This document shows positions 34,466 to 43,898 of a stretch of 64,000 nucleotides of DNA, one piece after another. The notes below the pieces were generated by a model that was given only the letters and a program-made list of their open reading frames with translations, was not told the origin of the DNA and did not search any database. The translations under genes and the position numbers were made by a program. Source of the DNA: Bacillus sp. EB106-08-02-XG196 (GTDB lineage Bacteria; Bacillota; Bacilli; Bacillales; Cytobacillaceae); NCBI RefSeq assembly GCF_013396335.1, contig NZ_JABWSY010000018.1:1-64000 (forward strand), written 5' to 3'. The stretch's first letter is position 1. Every line of letters begins with the position of its first letter.

Positions 34466-35443
34466 ATGACAAAAATAAATTATAGATGGGCTATAACCCA
34501 GGCTTTAGATGAAGAAATGGGTAGAGACGAAAAGGTGTTTATTATTGGTGAAGATGTAGCTGACACGGGAGGATCCTTTGGTCTTACAAGAGGGCTATTG
34601 GAGAAATATGGAGAACGACGTGTTAAGGATACACCTGTTAGTGAAGAGGCAATAGCTGGTTTAGGCGTCGGGGCAGCGGCAGTAGGTCTTCGTCCAGTTA
34701 TTGAAATTATGTTTATGGATTTCATCTATCTAGCCATGGATCAACTTATGAACCATGCTGCCAAAATGAGATATATGTACGGAGGTCAAGTGAATATTCC
34801 ACTAGTGGTTCGAACACTCGCAGGAGGTGGATTCAGAACAGGAATGCATCATTCCCAGTCACTTGAAAGTATGTTCGGTCACGTACCTGGTCTAAAAGTT
34901 GTTTACCCTTCTAACGCCTATGATGTAAAAGGGCTATTAAAAAGTGCAATTCGTGATCCCGATCCTGTCATTTTTCTCGAGCAAAAATCACTAATGAGCC
35001 TAAAGGAAGAAATCCCAGATGAAGAATTCCTTGTTCCAATCGGAAAGGGAAAGATTGTTAAAGAAGGTTCGGATGTAACGGTTGTTGCCCTAGGATCAAT
35101 GGTTCATTTGGCAAAAAAGGCAGCAGTAAAACTTGAAGGAAAAGGGATTGATATTGAAATCATCGACCCGCGTACAGTGATGCCGCTTGACTCAGAGATG
35201 ATTATTCAATCTTTGAAAAAGACATCCAGACTAGTGATTGTTCACGAAGCCCCTGCTCCATTTGGATTCGGTTCTGAAATTGCTGCACTCATTTCAGAAC
35301 ATGCTCTATATTATTTAGATGCTCCTATCAAACGAGTAACATCAAAATTTGTCCCTCTTCCAGTTGGCCGCGGAGAAGATTTTATTTTACCATCTGAAGC
35401 GAAGCTAATTTCCGCTGTGGAGCAAGTGATGAAGGGAGAATAA
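34466..35443 (+). CDS. 2-oxoacid (acetoin-type) dehydrogenase E1 beta subunit
   Basis: 325-aa beta subunit of the E1 heterotetramer. The N-terminal INYRWAITQALDEEMGRDEKVFIIGEDV, the DTPVSEEAIAGLGVGAA segment, HHSQSLESMFGHVPGLKVVYPSNAYD, and the C-terminal transketolase-like domain (IEIIDPRTVMPLD) identify it. Two in-frame ATG codons occur; the second (34466) is 8 bp from GGGAG and is preferred over 34460. It lies 12 bp behind E1 alpha and 3 bp before the E2 gene. Confidence 0.9.
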   Translation: MTKINYRWAITQALDEEMGRDEKVFIIGEDVADTGGSFGLTRGLLEKYGERRVKDTPVSEEAIAGLGVGAAAVGLRPVIEIMFMDFIYLAMDQLMNHAAKMRYMYGGQVNIPLVVRTLAGGGFRTGMHHSQSLESMFGHVPGLKVVYPSNAYDVKGLLKSAIRDPDPVIFLEQKSLMSLKEEIPDEEFLVPIGKGKIVKEGSDVTVVALGSMVHLAKKAAVKLEGKGIDIEIIDPRTVMPLDSEMIIQSLKKTSRLVIVHEAPAPFGFGSEIAALISEHALYYLDAPIKRVTSKFVPLPVGRGEDFILPSEAKLISAVEQVMKGE

Positions 35444-35446
35444 ATC

Positions 35447-36733
35447 ATGATTGAGATTACAATTCCAAAAATCGGTGTAGAAGATGGCGAAGTTGTATTA
35501 ACAGCTTGGGAGAAAGAAGAAGGGGCGTTTATCGAAAAGAATGAAATAATTGCCACGGTAGAGACAGAAAAAGTAAATACTGATATCCTATCCCCCGCTT
35601 CAGGGATGTTAAAAATAATGTTGCAACCAGGTGAAACAGCAAATATGACGGATACTATTGGATACATTATTGCTGAGAATGTTATAGAAGAGCAAAACAA
35701 TAAAAAAGAATTACCCCCTGTTAGCGAACAACCTATAGAAATCAAAAATCCTGAAGTAGTAACGGCTCATACTCCTAATGAACATTTATCTCCTGCTGCT
35801 AGAAGGAAAAAAATGACTTCTCAAATTATTCATGTTAAACCTGAAAAATCTAATAGAATCATAGGATCGCCAGCTGCAAAAAGAATTGCACGCGAACTAG
35901 GTATTAAACTTGAAACGGTTTCCGGAACAGGGCCGAATGGAGCTATTATATCAAGGGATGTATTTGAAGCAAGTAAAAACAAAAAAGTTAATATTGCTGA
36001 ATCCATTCCAGAAATAGAAAATGCACCGCATGAAAGGACTATTTATTTAAGGGAAAAATTACCCCCTATTCGAAAAGCAATTGCGCGTAATATGTCAGAA
36101 AGTCTTCAGCAATCAGCTCAAATGACATTAATGGGATCTATTTCACTTGATAAAATGTGGCCATACTTCCAGCAGATGAAAGAGGACCTACTAGCGGAAT
36201 CACTAAAACCATCGTGGGCAGCTATTTTTATTAAAGTTGCTGCACTAGCCTTAGAGGAACACAGACACTTGAATGGTACCGTTGAGAATGATGAGTTTAT
36301 TATTTGGAACAACATAAACATTGGAGTGGCAGTTTCTACAGAGAAAGGCTTACTGGTTCCTTCTATTAAAGATGCAAACAAAAAAAGTTTACTTCTCATC
36401 CACAAAGAATTATTAGAGATCGCCGAAAATGCAAGAAATCACAAATTAACAACGGAGGATTTATCTGGAAGTACATTTACACTTACGAACGTAGGAAGTT
36501 ATGGCGGGGAATTTGGGACGCCGATCTTAAACAGAAAAGAGCTTGGAATTTTGGGGATAGGTGCGGTCACGAAACAGCCTATTGTTAATGATAAGGATGA
36601 AGTTGTGGTTGGCCGGTGTTGCCCTTATAGTTTAACTGTTGATCATCAAATGATTGATGGTGAAGCCGCAGGATTATTTATTAAGTCGATAAAAAGAATT
36701 ATTAATTCGCCTACACTTTTGTTAATGCGCTAA
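35447..36733 (+). CDS. Dihydrolipoamide acyltransferase (E2)
   Basis: 428 aa. One lipoyl domain at the N-terminus with the lipoylated lysine in VETEKVNTD (Lys42), a proline-poor linker, the E3/E1-binding peripheral domain around residues 135-175 (IIGSPAAKRIARELGI), and the catalytic domain with DHQMIDG (active-site histidine and aspartate) near residue 400. It forms the core of the complex with E1 alpha, E1 beta and the divergent lpdA. The acyl group transferred to CoA is not identified. Confidence 0.92.
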   Translation: MIEITIPKIGVEDGEVVLTAWEKEEGAFIEKNEIIATVETEKVNTDILSPASGMLKIMLQPGETANMTDTIGYIIAENVIEEQNNKKELPPVSEQPIEIKNPEVVTAHTPNEHLSPAARRKKMTSQIIHVKPEKSNRIIGSPAAKRIARELGIKLETVSGTGPNGAIISRDVFEASKNKKVNIAESIPEIENAPHERTIYLREKLPPIRKAIARNMSESLQQSAQMTLMGSISLDKMWPYFQQMKEDLLAESLKPSWAAIFIKVAALALEEHRHLNGTVENDEFIIWNNINIGVAVSTEKGLLVPSIKDANKKSLLLIHKELLEIAENARNHKLTTEDLSGSTFTLTNVGSYGGEFGTPILNRKELGILGIGAVTKQPIVNDKDEVVVGRCCPYSLTVDHQMIDGEAAGLFIKSIKRIINSPTLLLMR

Positions 36734-36748
36734 AAGGAGAAGAACAAT

Positions 36749-37531
36749 ATGGATTATGAATATATTTTATACGATAAGATTGAGAAATCAGGCATTATTA
36801 CGTTAAATCGCCCAAAGTTAAATAATGCCATGAATATGGGGATGATTAGAGAAATAACTGCTGCACTTGAAGATGCAGAAAACGATCCCGAAGTTAGAGC
36901 CATTATTTTTAGAGGTGCAGGGGAAAAAGCTTTTAGTGCTGGCGCAGACATTGATGAAATGTCAAATGATACATCATTAGCAGTAAGAGAAAAAACACAA
37001 GAATGGATATCAATGTTTAAGAAAATTGAATCAATAGGAAAACCAGTGATTGCAGCGGTACACGGATATGCTCCTGCTGGTGGGACTGAGTTAACCCTTG
37101 CTTGTGATTTTGTTATTACTGATAGAACGGCAAAATTCGGTTTAGCAGAGGTAAATATTGGTGTCATTCCAGGTGCTGGAGCAACGATTAGGCTGACACG
37201 GTGGCTTGGGAGAGCTAGAGCAAAAGAAATCCTTATGACAGGAAAATTAATTGATGCAGAGACAGCACATGAATGGGGGTTATCAAACCGAATAGTAGAG
37301 AATGGTGAAGCATTCAATGAAGCATTAGCTTTTGCAAATGAACTAGCTGAAAAAAGTCCATTATCTTTGGCAGCTATAAAAAGATCTGTCAATGTTGCAT
37401 CTGAAATGGATTTTGATAAAGGAATTCAATATGTACTTCAGGAATTTGCACTTCTTTTTAGCTCTGAAGACCAAAAAGAGGGTATGCAGGCATTCCTGGA
37501 GAAAAGAAAACCACAATTCAATGGCAGATAA
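36749..37531 (+). CDS. Enoyl-CoA hydratase/isomerase family protein
   Basis: 260 aa crotonase-fold protein. It shows GIITLNRPKLNNAMN, the first oxyanion segment FSAGADIDEM near residue 68, HGYAPAGGTELTLACDF near residue 108, and AEVNIGVIPGAGATIRL, where the catalytic-type glutamate is present. It is likely to hydrate the product of the acyl-CoA dehydrogenase. The spacing (16-18 bp to both neighbours) shows tight co-transcription. Isomerase or thioesterase activity is also possible in this fold. Confidence 0.9.
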   Translation: MDYEYILYDKIEKSGIITLNRPKLNNAMNMGMIREITAALEDAENDPEVRAIIFRGAGEKAFSAGADIDEMSNDTSLAVREKTQEWISMFKKIESIGKPVIAAVHGYAPAGGTELTLACDFVITDRTAKFGLAEVNIGVIPGAGATIRLTRWLGRARAKEILMTGKLIDAETAHEWGLSNRIVENGEAFNEALAFANELAEKSPLSLAAIKRSVNVASEMDFDKGIQYVLQEFALLFSSEDQKEGMQAFLEKRKPQFNGR

Positions 37532-37548
37532 AAAGAAGGGATAAAACT

Positions 37549-38760
37549 GTGATTTCATTTGAAGGTATTAAAATACTTGATTTAACACGATTGTTACCAG
37601 GAGCATATGCGACACAATACTTTGCCGAACTTGGGGCCGAGGTTATTAAAATTGAGGATACAGGCGCGGGTGATTATCTGCGTGAAATAGGCCCCTCACT
37701 TAAAAACGCTCCAGAATTCAGCAGTTATTTTTTCACTACTAATTACAATAAAAAAAGTGTAGCACTTGATTTGAAAACAAAAGAAGGAAAGGAAATATTT
37801 TTTCGATTGGTCGAAAAGGCGGATATTATCATTGAAGGATTCCGTCCTGGGACGGTTGGGAAATTAGGGATCGATTATTCTACAATTAAAGAGATAAAAC
37901 CAGATATTATTTATTGTTCTATTTCTGCATTTGGCCAACAAGGGGAAAGGTCAAAAATGGCTGGTCATGACATCAATTTTCTTAGTTTATCTGGATTTCT
38001 TGATGTCAATGGAAATCAGGAAAGCTCTTCACCAGCCATACCGGGAACTCAATTTGCAGATTTAGGTTCAGGAATGTCTGCCATACTGGGAATTGTATCT
38101 TCTCTATATCACAGGCAAATGACAGGAGAAGGACAATACATAGATGTTTCTATGTATGACGTCATTTCCAGTTGGATGCTGAACCCTTACATTGATTATC
38201 TGGCTACTGGAAGAATAAGCAAAAAAGGATCAGAGCTATTGAGTGGCGGAGTCCTTTGTTACCATATATATGAAACTGCAGACAATCGTTACTTATCTTT
38301 TGGTGCAGTGGAGGATAAATTTTGGGAACAAATTTGCAATACTTTGGAAATGCCAGAATTAAGGTATGAAGCCTTTTCTAGTGCAAATGATGAAAATGCT
38401 AATTATGTTGAGCTTAAAAACAAAATAAAAACAAAAACACTGACAAATTGGATTTCTTTGTTTGACAAGGTTGATTGTTGTGTAACCCCTGTATTAAATA
38501 CAGAGGAAGCTTTAAATGATCTTCACTTTCAAAATCGAAATCTGGTGGAATATATTTCTTTGGATGATAAAGGACCAGGTACTTTTCCGAAAATGCGATT
38601 GCCAATAAAGTATGGTTTACAAAGGTCCAATAATGAGAATAGTACAAAAAAATATTTCTCACCGCCAAAACAAGGGTCTCATACAGAAATAGTCCTTAAG
38701 GAACATAATTTCTCAGAAAAGGAAATAGCAGAATTAGTTCGTAAAGGTATTATTATTTAA
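37549..38760 (+). CDS. Class III (CaiB/BaiF) CoA-transferase, first copy
   Basis: 403 aa. The family signature starts with ILDLTRLLPGAYATQYFAELGAEVIKIED at the N-terminus, and the aspartate of TQFADLGSGMSAILGI near residue 170 is the likely nucleophile that forms the acyl-CoA anhydride. It would move CoA between two carboxylic acids, or act as an acyl-CoA racemase like AMACR. GTG start behind AGAAGGGA. A second homologue lies at 51902. Confidence 0.88.
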   Translation: MISFEGIKILDLTRLLPGAYATQYFAELGAEVIKIEDTGAGDYLREIGPSLKNAPEFSSYFFTTNYNKKSVALDLKTKEGKEIFFRLVEKADIIIEGFRPGTVGKLGIDYSTIKEIKPDIIYCSISAFGQQGERSKMAGHDINFLSLSGFLDVNGNQESSSPAIPGTQFADLGSGMSAILGIVSSLYHRQMTGEGQYIDVSMYDVISSWMLNPYIDYLATGRISKKGSELLSGGVLCYHIYETADNRYLSFGAVEDKFWEQICNTLEMPELRYEAFSSANDENANYVELKNKIKTKTLTNWISLFDKVDCCVTPVLNTEEALNDLHFQNRNLVEYISLDDKGPGTFPKMRLPIKYGLQRSNNENSTKKYFSPPKQGSHTEIVLKEHNFSEKEIAELVRKGIII

Positions 38761-38783
38761 TCTTAAGCTTTAGGAGGGTTCTA

Positions 38784-40457
38784 ATGCTACACACTTATGC
38801 TGAATCTACTCCTTATCAGGAGCGGGTTTTGATTAATTTGTTGGAGTCTTGTGCAGAAAAAAGAGGAAGTAGTCCCTTTTTTCTTGATTTAATAGAAGGT
38901 AAAGAAGAGATTTCATATCAAACTATGAAACAAAATGTAGATCTGTTGGCTTCACATTTATTAAGAATAGGGATTAGGAAAGGCTCACATGTTGGGGTTC
39001 TAATGCCAACATGTCGTGACAATTTGTATTTATGGTTTGCACTCGCAAAAATAGGGGCGATTGAGATTCCTATAAATACTATCTATAAAGGTGACACACT
39101 ATTATATTTAATTAATGATTCAGATGCTGAATTCCTTTTTCTCAATGAAGAGTTTTATGATGAATTTCAAAAGATTGCAAATGGTATAACAAAAATACAA
39201 ACAGTAATATTTCATGGAAATGAACAATTTACAGTGAACAACCTCTGGAAAACCTACAACTGGGATGAATTATTGGTTTATCAACCAAATTTATTAATAG
39301 AGTTAAACAAAGAAATTAATACAAACCCAGTCAACCATTATGATTCGGCTTGCATTATTTATACCTCTGGAACCACAGGGCCCTCAAAGGGTGTGTTAAT
39401 TTCTAACCACCATTTGTATTTTATGGGATTGTTTCAGGCCGATATCATGAGATATACGTCTGAAGATATTTCACTGAATTTTCTACCTTTCTATCACGTT
39501 GCTGCAAGATTTATAACCCTTGGTTGTATCATTTCAGGAGCAAAAATGGTATTGAAAAATCACTTTAGTGCTTCCCAATTTTGGAATGATATACGTGAAC
39601 ACGAAGTTACATTATTTCCTGCAGTTGGCGGAATTATGACAATGCTTTACAATCAGCCACCTAGTGAAAATGATGCGGATAATCCAGTACGGGCAGTTTA
39701 TGCAATACCTGCTCCAAAAGAAAAATATATAGAAATTCAGCAGCGATTTGGATTAAAGCTAGTTGAAGCATATGGCTCAACGGAATGGAATGCAGTAACC
39801 GCAACAGAAATGGATGAAGATTGCCCGGGCTCATGTGGAAAACCTTTGGATGAATTTGTTGATATATTAATTGTCGATGAGTATGACCATCCTTTTGAAC
39901 CAGGGCAAGCAGGAGAGCTGTTAGTTCGACCAAAGCTTCCCCACATCGTCATGAAGGGCTATTATAATAAACCAGATAAAACAGTCGAAGCATGGCAAAA
40001 TTTGTGGTTCCATACGGGGGATCGATTCTACCAGGATGAAGGAGGGAATTTATATTTCCTCGATAGAATAAAAGATGCCATTCGCAAAAAGGGTGAAAAT
40101 ATTTCATCTTTTGAAATGGAAAGCATGTTAAATAATCACCAAGATATTACTGAGTCTGCGGTTATTGCAGTTCCATCGCCAATAGGTGAAGATGATATTA
40201 AAGCATGCATTGTATTGAAAAATGGGTCTAATCTATCATGCGAAGATATAGTGGAATATTGTTTTCAAAGTTTAGGCCATATCATGGTACCAAGATATAT
40301 AGAAATCTATGATAAATTACCGAGAACACCTACAGGTAAAATATTAAAAACTTCTTTGCGAGAGCATAATGTGAAGGGTTCTTTATTAAGGTCATGGGAT
40401 TGCGAAAAAGACGGCAAAATCAGGGTGACTTCAAAAGGAATCGTACAATTACATTGA
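38784..40457 (+). CDS. AMP-forming acyl-CoA ligase, first copy
   Basis: 557 aa ANL-superfamily adenylate-forming enzyme. ATP-binding motif IIYTSGTTGPSKGV near residue 190, YGSTEWNAVT, the hinge FHTGDRFYQDE...FLDRIKDAIRKKGENIS, and the C-terminal lysine in TPTGKILKTSL near residue 515. It resembles the CaiC/FadD13 class that activates carnitine-like or medium organic acids. It lies 24 bp behind the CoA-transferase and just before the ABC importer, so it probably activates the imported acid. Confidence 0.88.
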   Translation: MLHTYAESTPYQERVLINLLESCAEKRGSSPFFLDLIEGKEEISYQTMKQNVDLLASHLLRIGIRKGSHVGVLMPTCRDNLYLWFALAKIGAIEIPINTIYKGDTLLYLINDSDAEFLFLNEEFYDEFQKIANGITKIQTVIFHGNEQFTVNNLWKTYNWDELLVYQPNLLIELNKEINTNPVNHYDSACIIYTSGTTGPSKGVLISNHHLYFMGLFQADIMRYTSEDISLNFLPFYHVAARFITLGCIISGAKMVLKNHFSASQFWNDIREHEVTLFPAVGGIMTMLYNQPPSENDADNPVRAVYAIPAPKEKYIEIQQRFGLKLVEAYGSTEWNAVTATEMDEDCPGSCGKPLDEFVDILIVDEYDHPFEPGQAGELLVRPKLPHIVMKGYYNKPDKTVEAWQNLWFHTGDRFYQDEGGNLYFLDRIKDAIRKKGENISSFEMESMLNNHQDITESAVIAVPSPIGEDDIKACIVLKNGSNLSCEDIVEYCFQSLGHIMVPRYIEIYDKLPRTPTGKILKTSLREHNVKGSLLRSWDCEKDGKIRVTSKGIVQLH

Positions 40458-40498
40458 TTAATTAGCACTTCTCATTTTATTTTTTAGGAGAGATTAGA

Positions 40499-41365
40499 AT
40501 GCAAATTATTATGAGTGGATTAATAATGGGTTGTATCTATGGACTCGCTGCTCTTGGTTTAGTTTTAATATATAAAACCACAATGGTTGTTAATTTTGCT
40601 CAAGGAGAAATGGCTATGCTGACTACATTTATAAGCTTTGGCCTTCTTACTAAGTATAACTTCTCCTATTTTACATCATTCATTGGAGCATTGATAATCT
40701 CCCTCCTTTTAGGAGCAGTAATTTATGCGGTTTTTATGAATCGCGTTCAATCTGCCGATCATTTAAATCAAATAGTAATCACTCTCGGCCTTTTTCTCAT
40801 TATCAATGGGGTTGCAGGGTTACTATGGGGACATCAACCCGAAAGTTTTCCTACGCCATTTAGTGATGAGGTAATCTCGCTTGGGTCTGTGCTAATTACA
40901 AGAAATGACATATTTATCATTGTTTCTACCCTGCTTTTGATGGGAGTTTTATATGTTTTATTTAATTTTACTAAAATTGGTCTTGCAATGAGAGCCTCTG
41001 CACAAGACTTAACTGCATCAAGATTAATGGGAATAAAAGTGCCGCTTGTGTTTATGTCTACATGGGCTATCGGAACAGTTTTAGGCGGTGTAGCAGGAAT
41101 GATGACTGCCCCGTTAACCTTCTTAAGTCCAACAATGATGTTTGAAATCCTGATTATGGCCTTTGCATCAGCTGTATTAGGAGGTTTTATTTTCATGCCA
41201 GGGGTTATCATTGGGGGGTTAATTGTCGGAGTATTCGGAAATGTAGTCAGCTACTACTATTCTCCAGAAATGAAGATTGTTTACACCTTCCTCCTCATCA
41301 TTATCATTTTATACATTCGCCCTCAGGGTATATTTGGTGGAAAACAAACTGTAAAGAAGGTGTGA
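40499..41365 (+). CDS. livH: Liv-type ABC transporter permease (LivH)
   Basis: 288 aa, about eight membrane helices, with the family hallmark GLIMGCIYGLAALGLVLIYKTTMVVNFAQGEMAML at the N-terminus and the EAA-like region near residue 220. It belongs to the branched-chain amino acid/amide/urea (HAAT) group, whose members also import aromatic and organic acids. First of four contiguous transporter genes. Confidence 0.92.
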   Translation: MQIIMSGLIMGCIYGLAALGLVLIYKTTMVVNFAQGEMAMLTTFISFGLLTKYNFSYFTSFIGALIISLLLGAVIYAVFMNRVQSADHLNQIVITLGLFLIINGVAGLLWGHQPESFPTPFSDEVISLGSVLITRNDIFIIVSTLLLMGVLYVLFNFTKIGLAMRASAQDLTASRLMGIKVPLVFMSTWAIGTVLGGVAGMMTAPLTFLSPTMMFEILIMAFASAVLGGFIFMPGVIIGGLIVGVFGNVVSYYYSPEMKIVYTFLLIIIILYIRPQGIFGGKQTVKKV

Positions 41366-41368
41366 TCT

Positions 41369-42328
41369 TTGAAAAGAATAGGAAATAAATGGCCTTGGCT
41401 TATTGCGTTAGTTGTAATTATTATTTTTCCATTTTTAGTAGGACAATCAAATTACTTTCTAACTATCTTTATTACAGCATGTACGTTTATTGTAACAGCG
41501 AATGCCTTAAATCTATTAATTGGATTCGGTGGTCAAATTTCGGTTGGACATGCAGGTTTTTTAACAATCGGAGCCTATGGAGTGGCTATTCTAGCTAATA
41601 CCATAAATCTACCATTTATTCTTATTTTACTCATAGCAGGCGGAATAACAGCAATCGTTGGTTTCTTAATTGGTTTGCCTGCTGTTCGTCTCCGTGGTCA
41701 CTTTTTAGCTGTTGCAACATTGGGCTTTGGATTATCTATTCCGGAAATAGCTTTAAACTGGGAGGAATTAACTGGTGGATATACTGGATTAATGGTCTCA
41801 AGACCCCCTTTCATGCAAAATGAACTTCTTTTCTTTTATTCTTTAGGCTTTATCTCTGTTTTATGCATATGGCTAATGAAAAATATCCTATACAGTCGAA
41901 TGGGGAGGGCATTTATTGCGATTAGGGATAGTGAGGTTGCAGCCCAGTCCATTGGGGTGAATCTAGCTTTTTATAAAACCATTATGTTTACAATCAGTGC
42001 TTTTTTTGCTGGAATTGCCGGTGGCATGAACGGATACTGGTATGGTTTTGTAAGCCCTGACGATTTTTCGATTTTGACTTCATTCCTACTTTTAGCCATG
42101 ATTGTTGTAGGCGGACTAGGTTCTATATTTGGAGCTGTCATAGGTGCCATTCTGTTTTCTATATTACCTCATTTTTCAGATTCATATATTGGAATAACCA
42201 ATATTGTTATTGGTATTGCCGTTGTATTAGTAATGATGTTTAAGCCTAATGGTCTGGTATCCTTTCTTCATTTCAAAAAAAATAAAGTCCAATCAAAAAC
42301 ACCTGAAATCAAAAATGAGGTGGTGTGA
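41369..42328 (+). CDS. livM: Liv-type ABC transporter permease (LivM)
   Basis: 319 aa with eight to ten hydrophobic segments. Diagnostic stretches are LNLLIGFGGQISVGHAGFLTIGAYG near residue 45 and the GRAFIAIRDSEVAAQSIGVN loop near residue 190, which contacts the ATPases. It starts with TTG 3 bp after livH, behind GGTGTGA, showing translational coupling. Confidence 0.92.
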   Translation: MKRIGNKWPWLIALVVIIIFPFLVGQSNYFLTIFITACTFIVTANALNLLIGFGGQISVGHAGFLTIGAYGVAILANTINLPFILILLIAGGITAIVGFLIGLPAVRLRGHFLAVATLGFGLSIPEIALNWEELTGGYTGLMVSRPPFMQNELLFFYSLGFISVLCIWLMKNILYSRMGRAFIAIRDSEVAAQSIGVNLAFYKTIMFTISAFFAGIAGGMNGYWYGFVSPDDFSILTSFLLLAMIVVGGLGSIFGAVIGAILFSILPHFSDSYIGITNIVIGIAVVLVMMFKPNGLVSFLHFKKNKVQSKTPEIKNEVV

Positions 42329-42330
42329 CA

Positions 42331-43098
42331 ATGCTGGAATTTCAAAATGTTACAGTCCGTTTTGGGGGCTTAACAGCAATCAATAATCTATCTTTTCAGG
42401 TACCGGAAAAGACTATATATTCGATAATTGGTCCAAATGGTGCAGGAAAGACAACCATTTTTAATTGTATCAGCAGATTTTATAAACCAGCATCTGGAGA
42501 AATAATATTCAACGGCAATTCTATTCTTTCAGAGAAACCACATAAAATGGCACCCTTAGGAATAACAAGAAGTTTCCAAAATGTCGAGTTATTCCCAAGA
42601 ATGACAGTTCTTGAAAATTTGTTAACAGGACTTCATCCTCTGCTAAATAAAAACATCTTTGCCCTGGCGTTTAATTTGAAGTCAATAAGGCATTCAGAAA
42701 AAGAAGCGATTGAAAAAGCAAATGAAATTATGAATCTTCTTGGTATTTCCCATTTGGCAGACGAAAAATTGGAGAATCTTTCGTTTGGATTCCAAAAGAT
42801 GGTCGATATCGGAAGAGCCATCATAACGGAACCAAAAATCATTTTGCTTGATGAACCTGTTGCAGGTATGAATCCTTACGAAACAGAAAAAATAAGTGAA
42901 CTTATCTTGTTTTTGAAGGAAAAAATGAATTATACAGTGATGCTAATTGAACACGATATGTCATTAGTCATGAAAGTATCTGACTATATTACTGTTGTTA
43001 ATTTTGGAGAAAAAATTGCTGAAGGACTTCCTAACGAAATCATTCAAAATCCAAAAGTAATAGAAGCCTATTTAGGGGAGGTTAAAACACATGCTTGA
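42331..43098 (+). CDS. livG: Liv-type ABC transporter ATPase (LivG)
   Basis: 255 aa. Walker A GPNGAGKTT near residue 34, signature LSFGFQKMVDIGRA, Walker B IILLDEPVAGM, and EHD switch. It fits the longer LivG type of two-ATPase Liv systems. ATG 42331 is 2 bp after the livM stop and 7 bp behind GAGGTGG; an in-frame GTG at 42325 is less likely. It overlaps livF by 8 bp. Confidence 0.92.
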   Translation: MLEFQNVTVRFGGLTAINNLSFQVPEKTIYSIIGPNGAGKTTIFNCISRFYKPASGEIIFNGNSILSEKPHKMAPLGITRSFQNVELFPRMTVLENLLTGLHPLLNKNIFALAFNLKSIRHSEKEAIEKANEIMNLLGISHLADEKLENLSFGFQKMVDIGRAIITEPKIILLDEPVAGMNPYETEKISELILFLKEKMNYTVMLIEHDMSLVMKVSDYITVVNFGEKIAEGLPNEIIQNPKVIEAYLGEVKTHA

Positions 43099-43798
43099 GC
43101 TAAAAGATATACATGTCCACTATGGACCCGTTCATGCATTAAAAGGAGTGAATATTACGATTCCTCCTGGAAAGATCGTCTCCCTCCTAGGGGCAAATGG
43201 GGCTGGGAAGTCGACAGCACTAAAGGCTATTTCACGACTGATCCCTGTAACGAAGGGAGAGTATGAAATGGATAAGGTCAATTTATTAAAAAAATCTGCA
43301 AGTGAAATTGTGCGGATTGGAATAATACATTGCCCTGAAAACCGTCGAATATTTCCTGATTTCACGGTTGAAGAAAATTTAAAAATAGGGACCTTTCATC
43401 GAAAAGATAAGGGGAATTTTAAAAAAGATTATGAACGTGTATTTTCCTATTTCCCACGATTAAAAGACCGGCTACATCAAAAAGGTGGGACCTTAAGTGG
43501 TGGAGAACAACAGATGCTGGCTATTGGCAGGGCACTAATGGGAAATCCATCTGTTCTACTTTTAGATGAACCCTCCCTGGGTCTAGCTCCAATACTAGTA
43601 AAAGAAATCTTCAAAATTATTAAAGAAATTAATAATGAGGGAAAATCGATATTGCTGGTTGAACAAAATGCTAATATGGCGATGTCCATATCACATTATT
43701 CTTATGTTCTTGAAAATGGAAGAATTACCCTAGAGGGAGTTTCCCATGAAATTGCTTCAAATCCAAAAGTAAAGGAATCTTATTTAGGGACTGCATGA
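43091..43798 (+). CDS. livF: Liv-type ABC transporter ATPase (LivF)
   Basis: 235 aa. Walker A GANGAGKST near residue 33, the LSGGEQQMLAIGRAL signature near residue 136 and Walker B VLLLDEPSLGLAP. It is the short ATPase of the Liv family. The start overlaps the livG stop. The matching substrate-binding protein is not adjacent but appears at 46818. Confidence 0.92.
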   Translation: MLELKDIHVHYGPVHALKGVNITIPPGKIVSLLGANGAGKSTALKAISRLIPVTKGEYEMDKVNLLKKSASEIVRIGIIHCPENRRIFPDFTVEENLKIGTFHRKDKGNFKKDYERVFSYFPRLKDRLHQKGGTLSGGEQQMLAIGRALMGNPSVLLLDEPSLGLAPILVKEIFKIIKEINNEGKSILLVEQNANMAMSISHYSYVLENGRITLEGVSHEIASNPKVKESYLGTA

Positions 43799-43804
43799 CG
43801 GTAT

Positions 43805-43832
43805 TATTATTTTTATATTATACTAAATAATA
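43805..43832. other. AT-rich inverted repeat between livF and the second tetR
   Basis: TATTATTT and AAATAATA flank a 12-nt spacer. It could be a regulator site or a weak hairpin; there is no GC content to make a good terminator. Confidence 0.3.
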
Positions 43833-43898
43833 GGAGAATTACTTAATAGGTATTTCGATTATTATTTTAATGGTTTCAAGAACAAAGGAGAGATAGGT

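Noticed and set aside
36754..37392. 212-aa minus-strand frame opposite the enoyl-CoA hydratase
   Set aside because: The plus strand encodes an intact crotonase with all motifs; the antisense frame matches no family and has no ribosome site.
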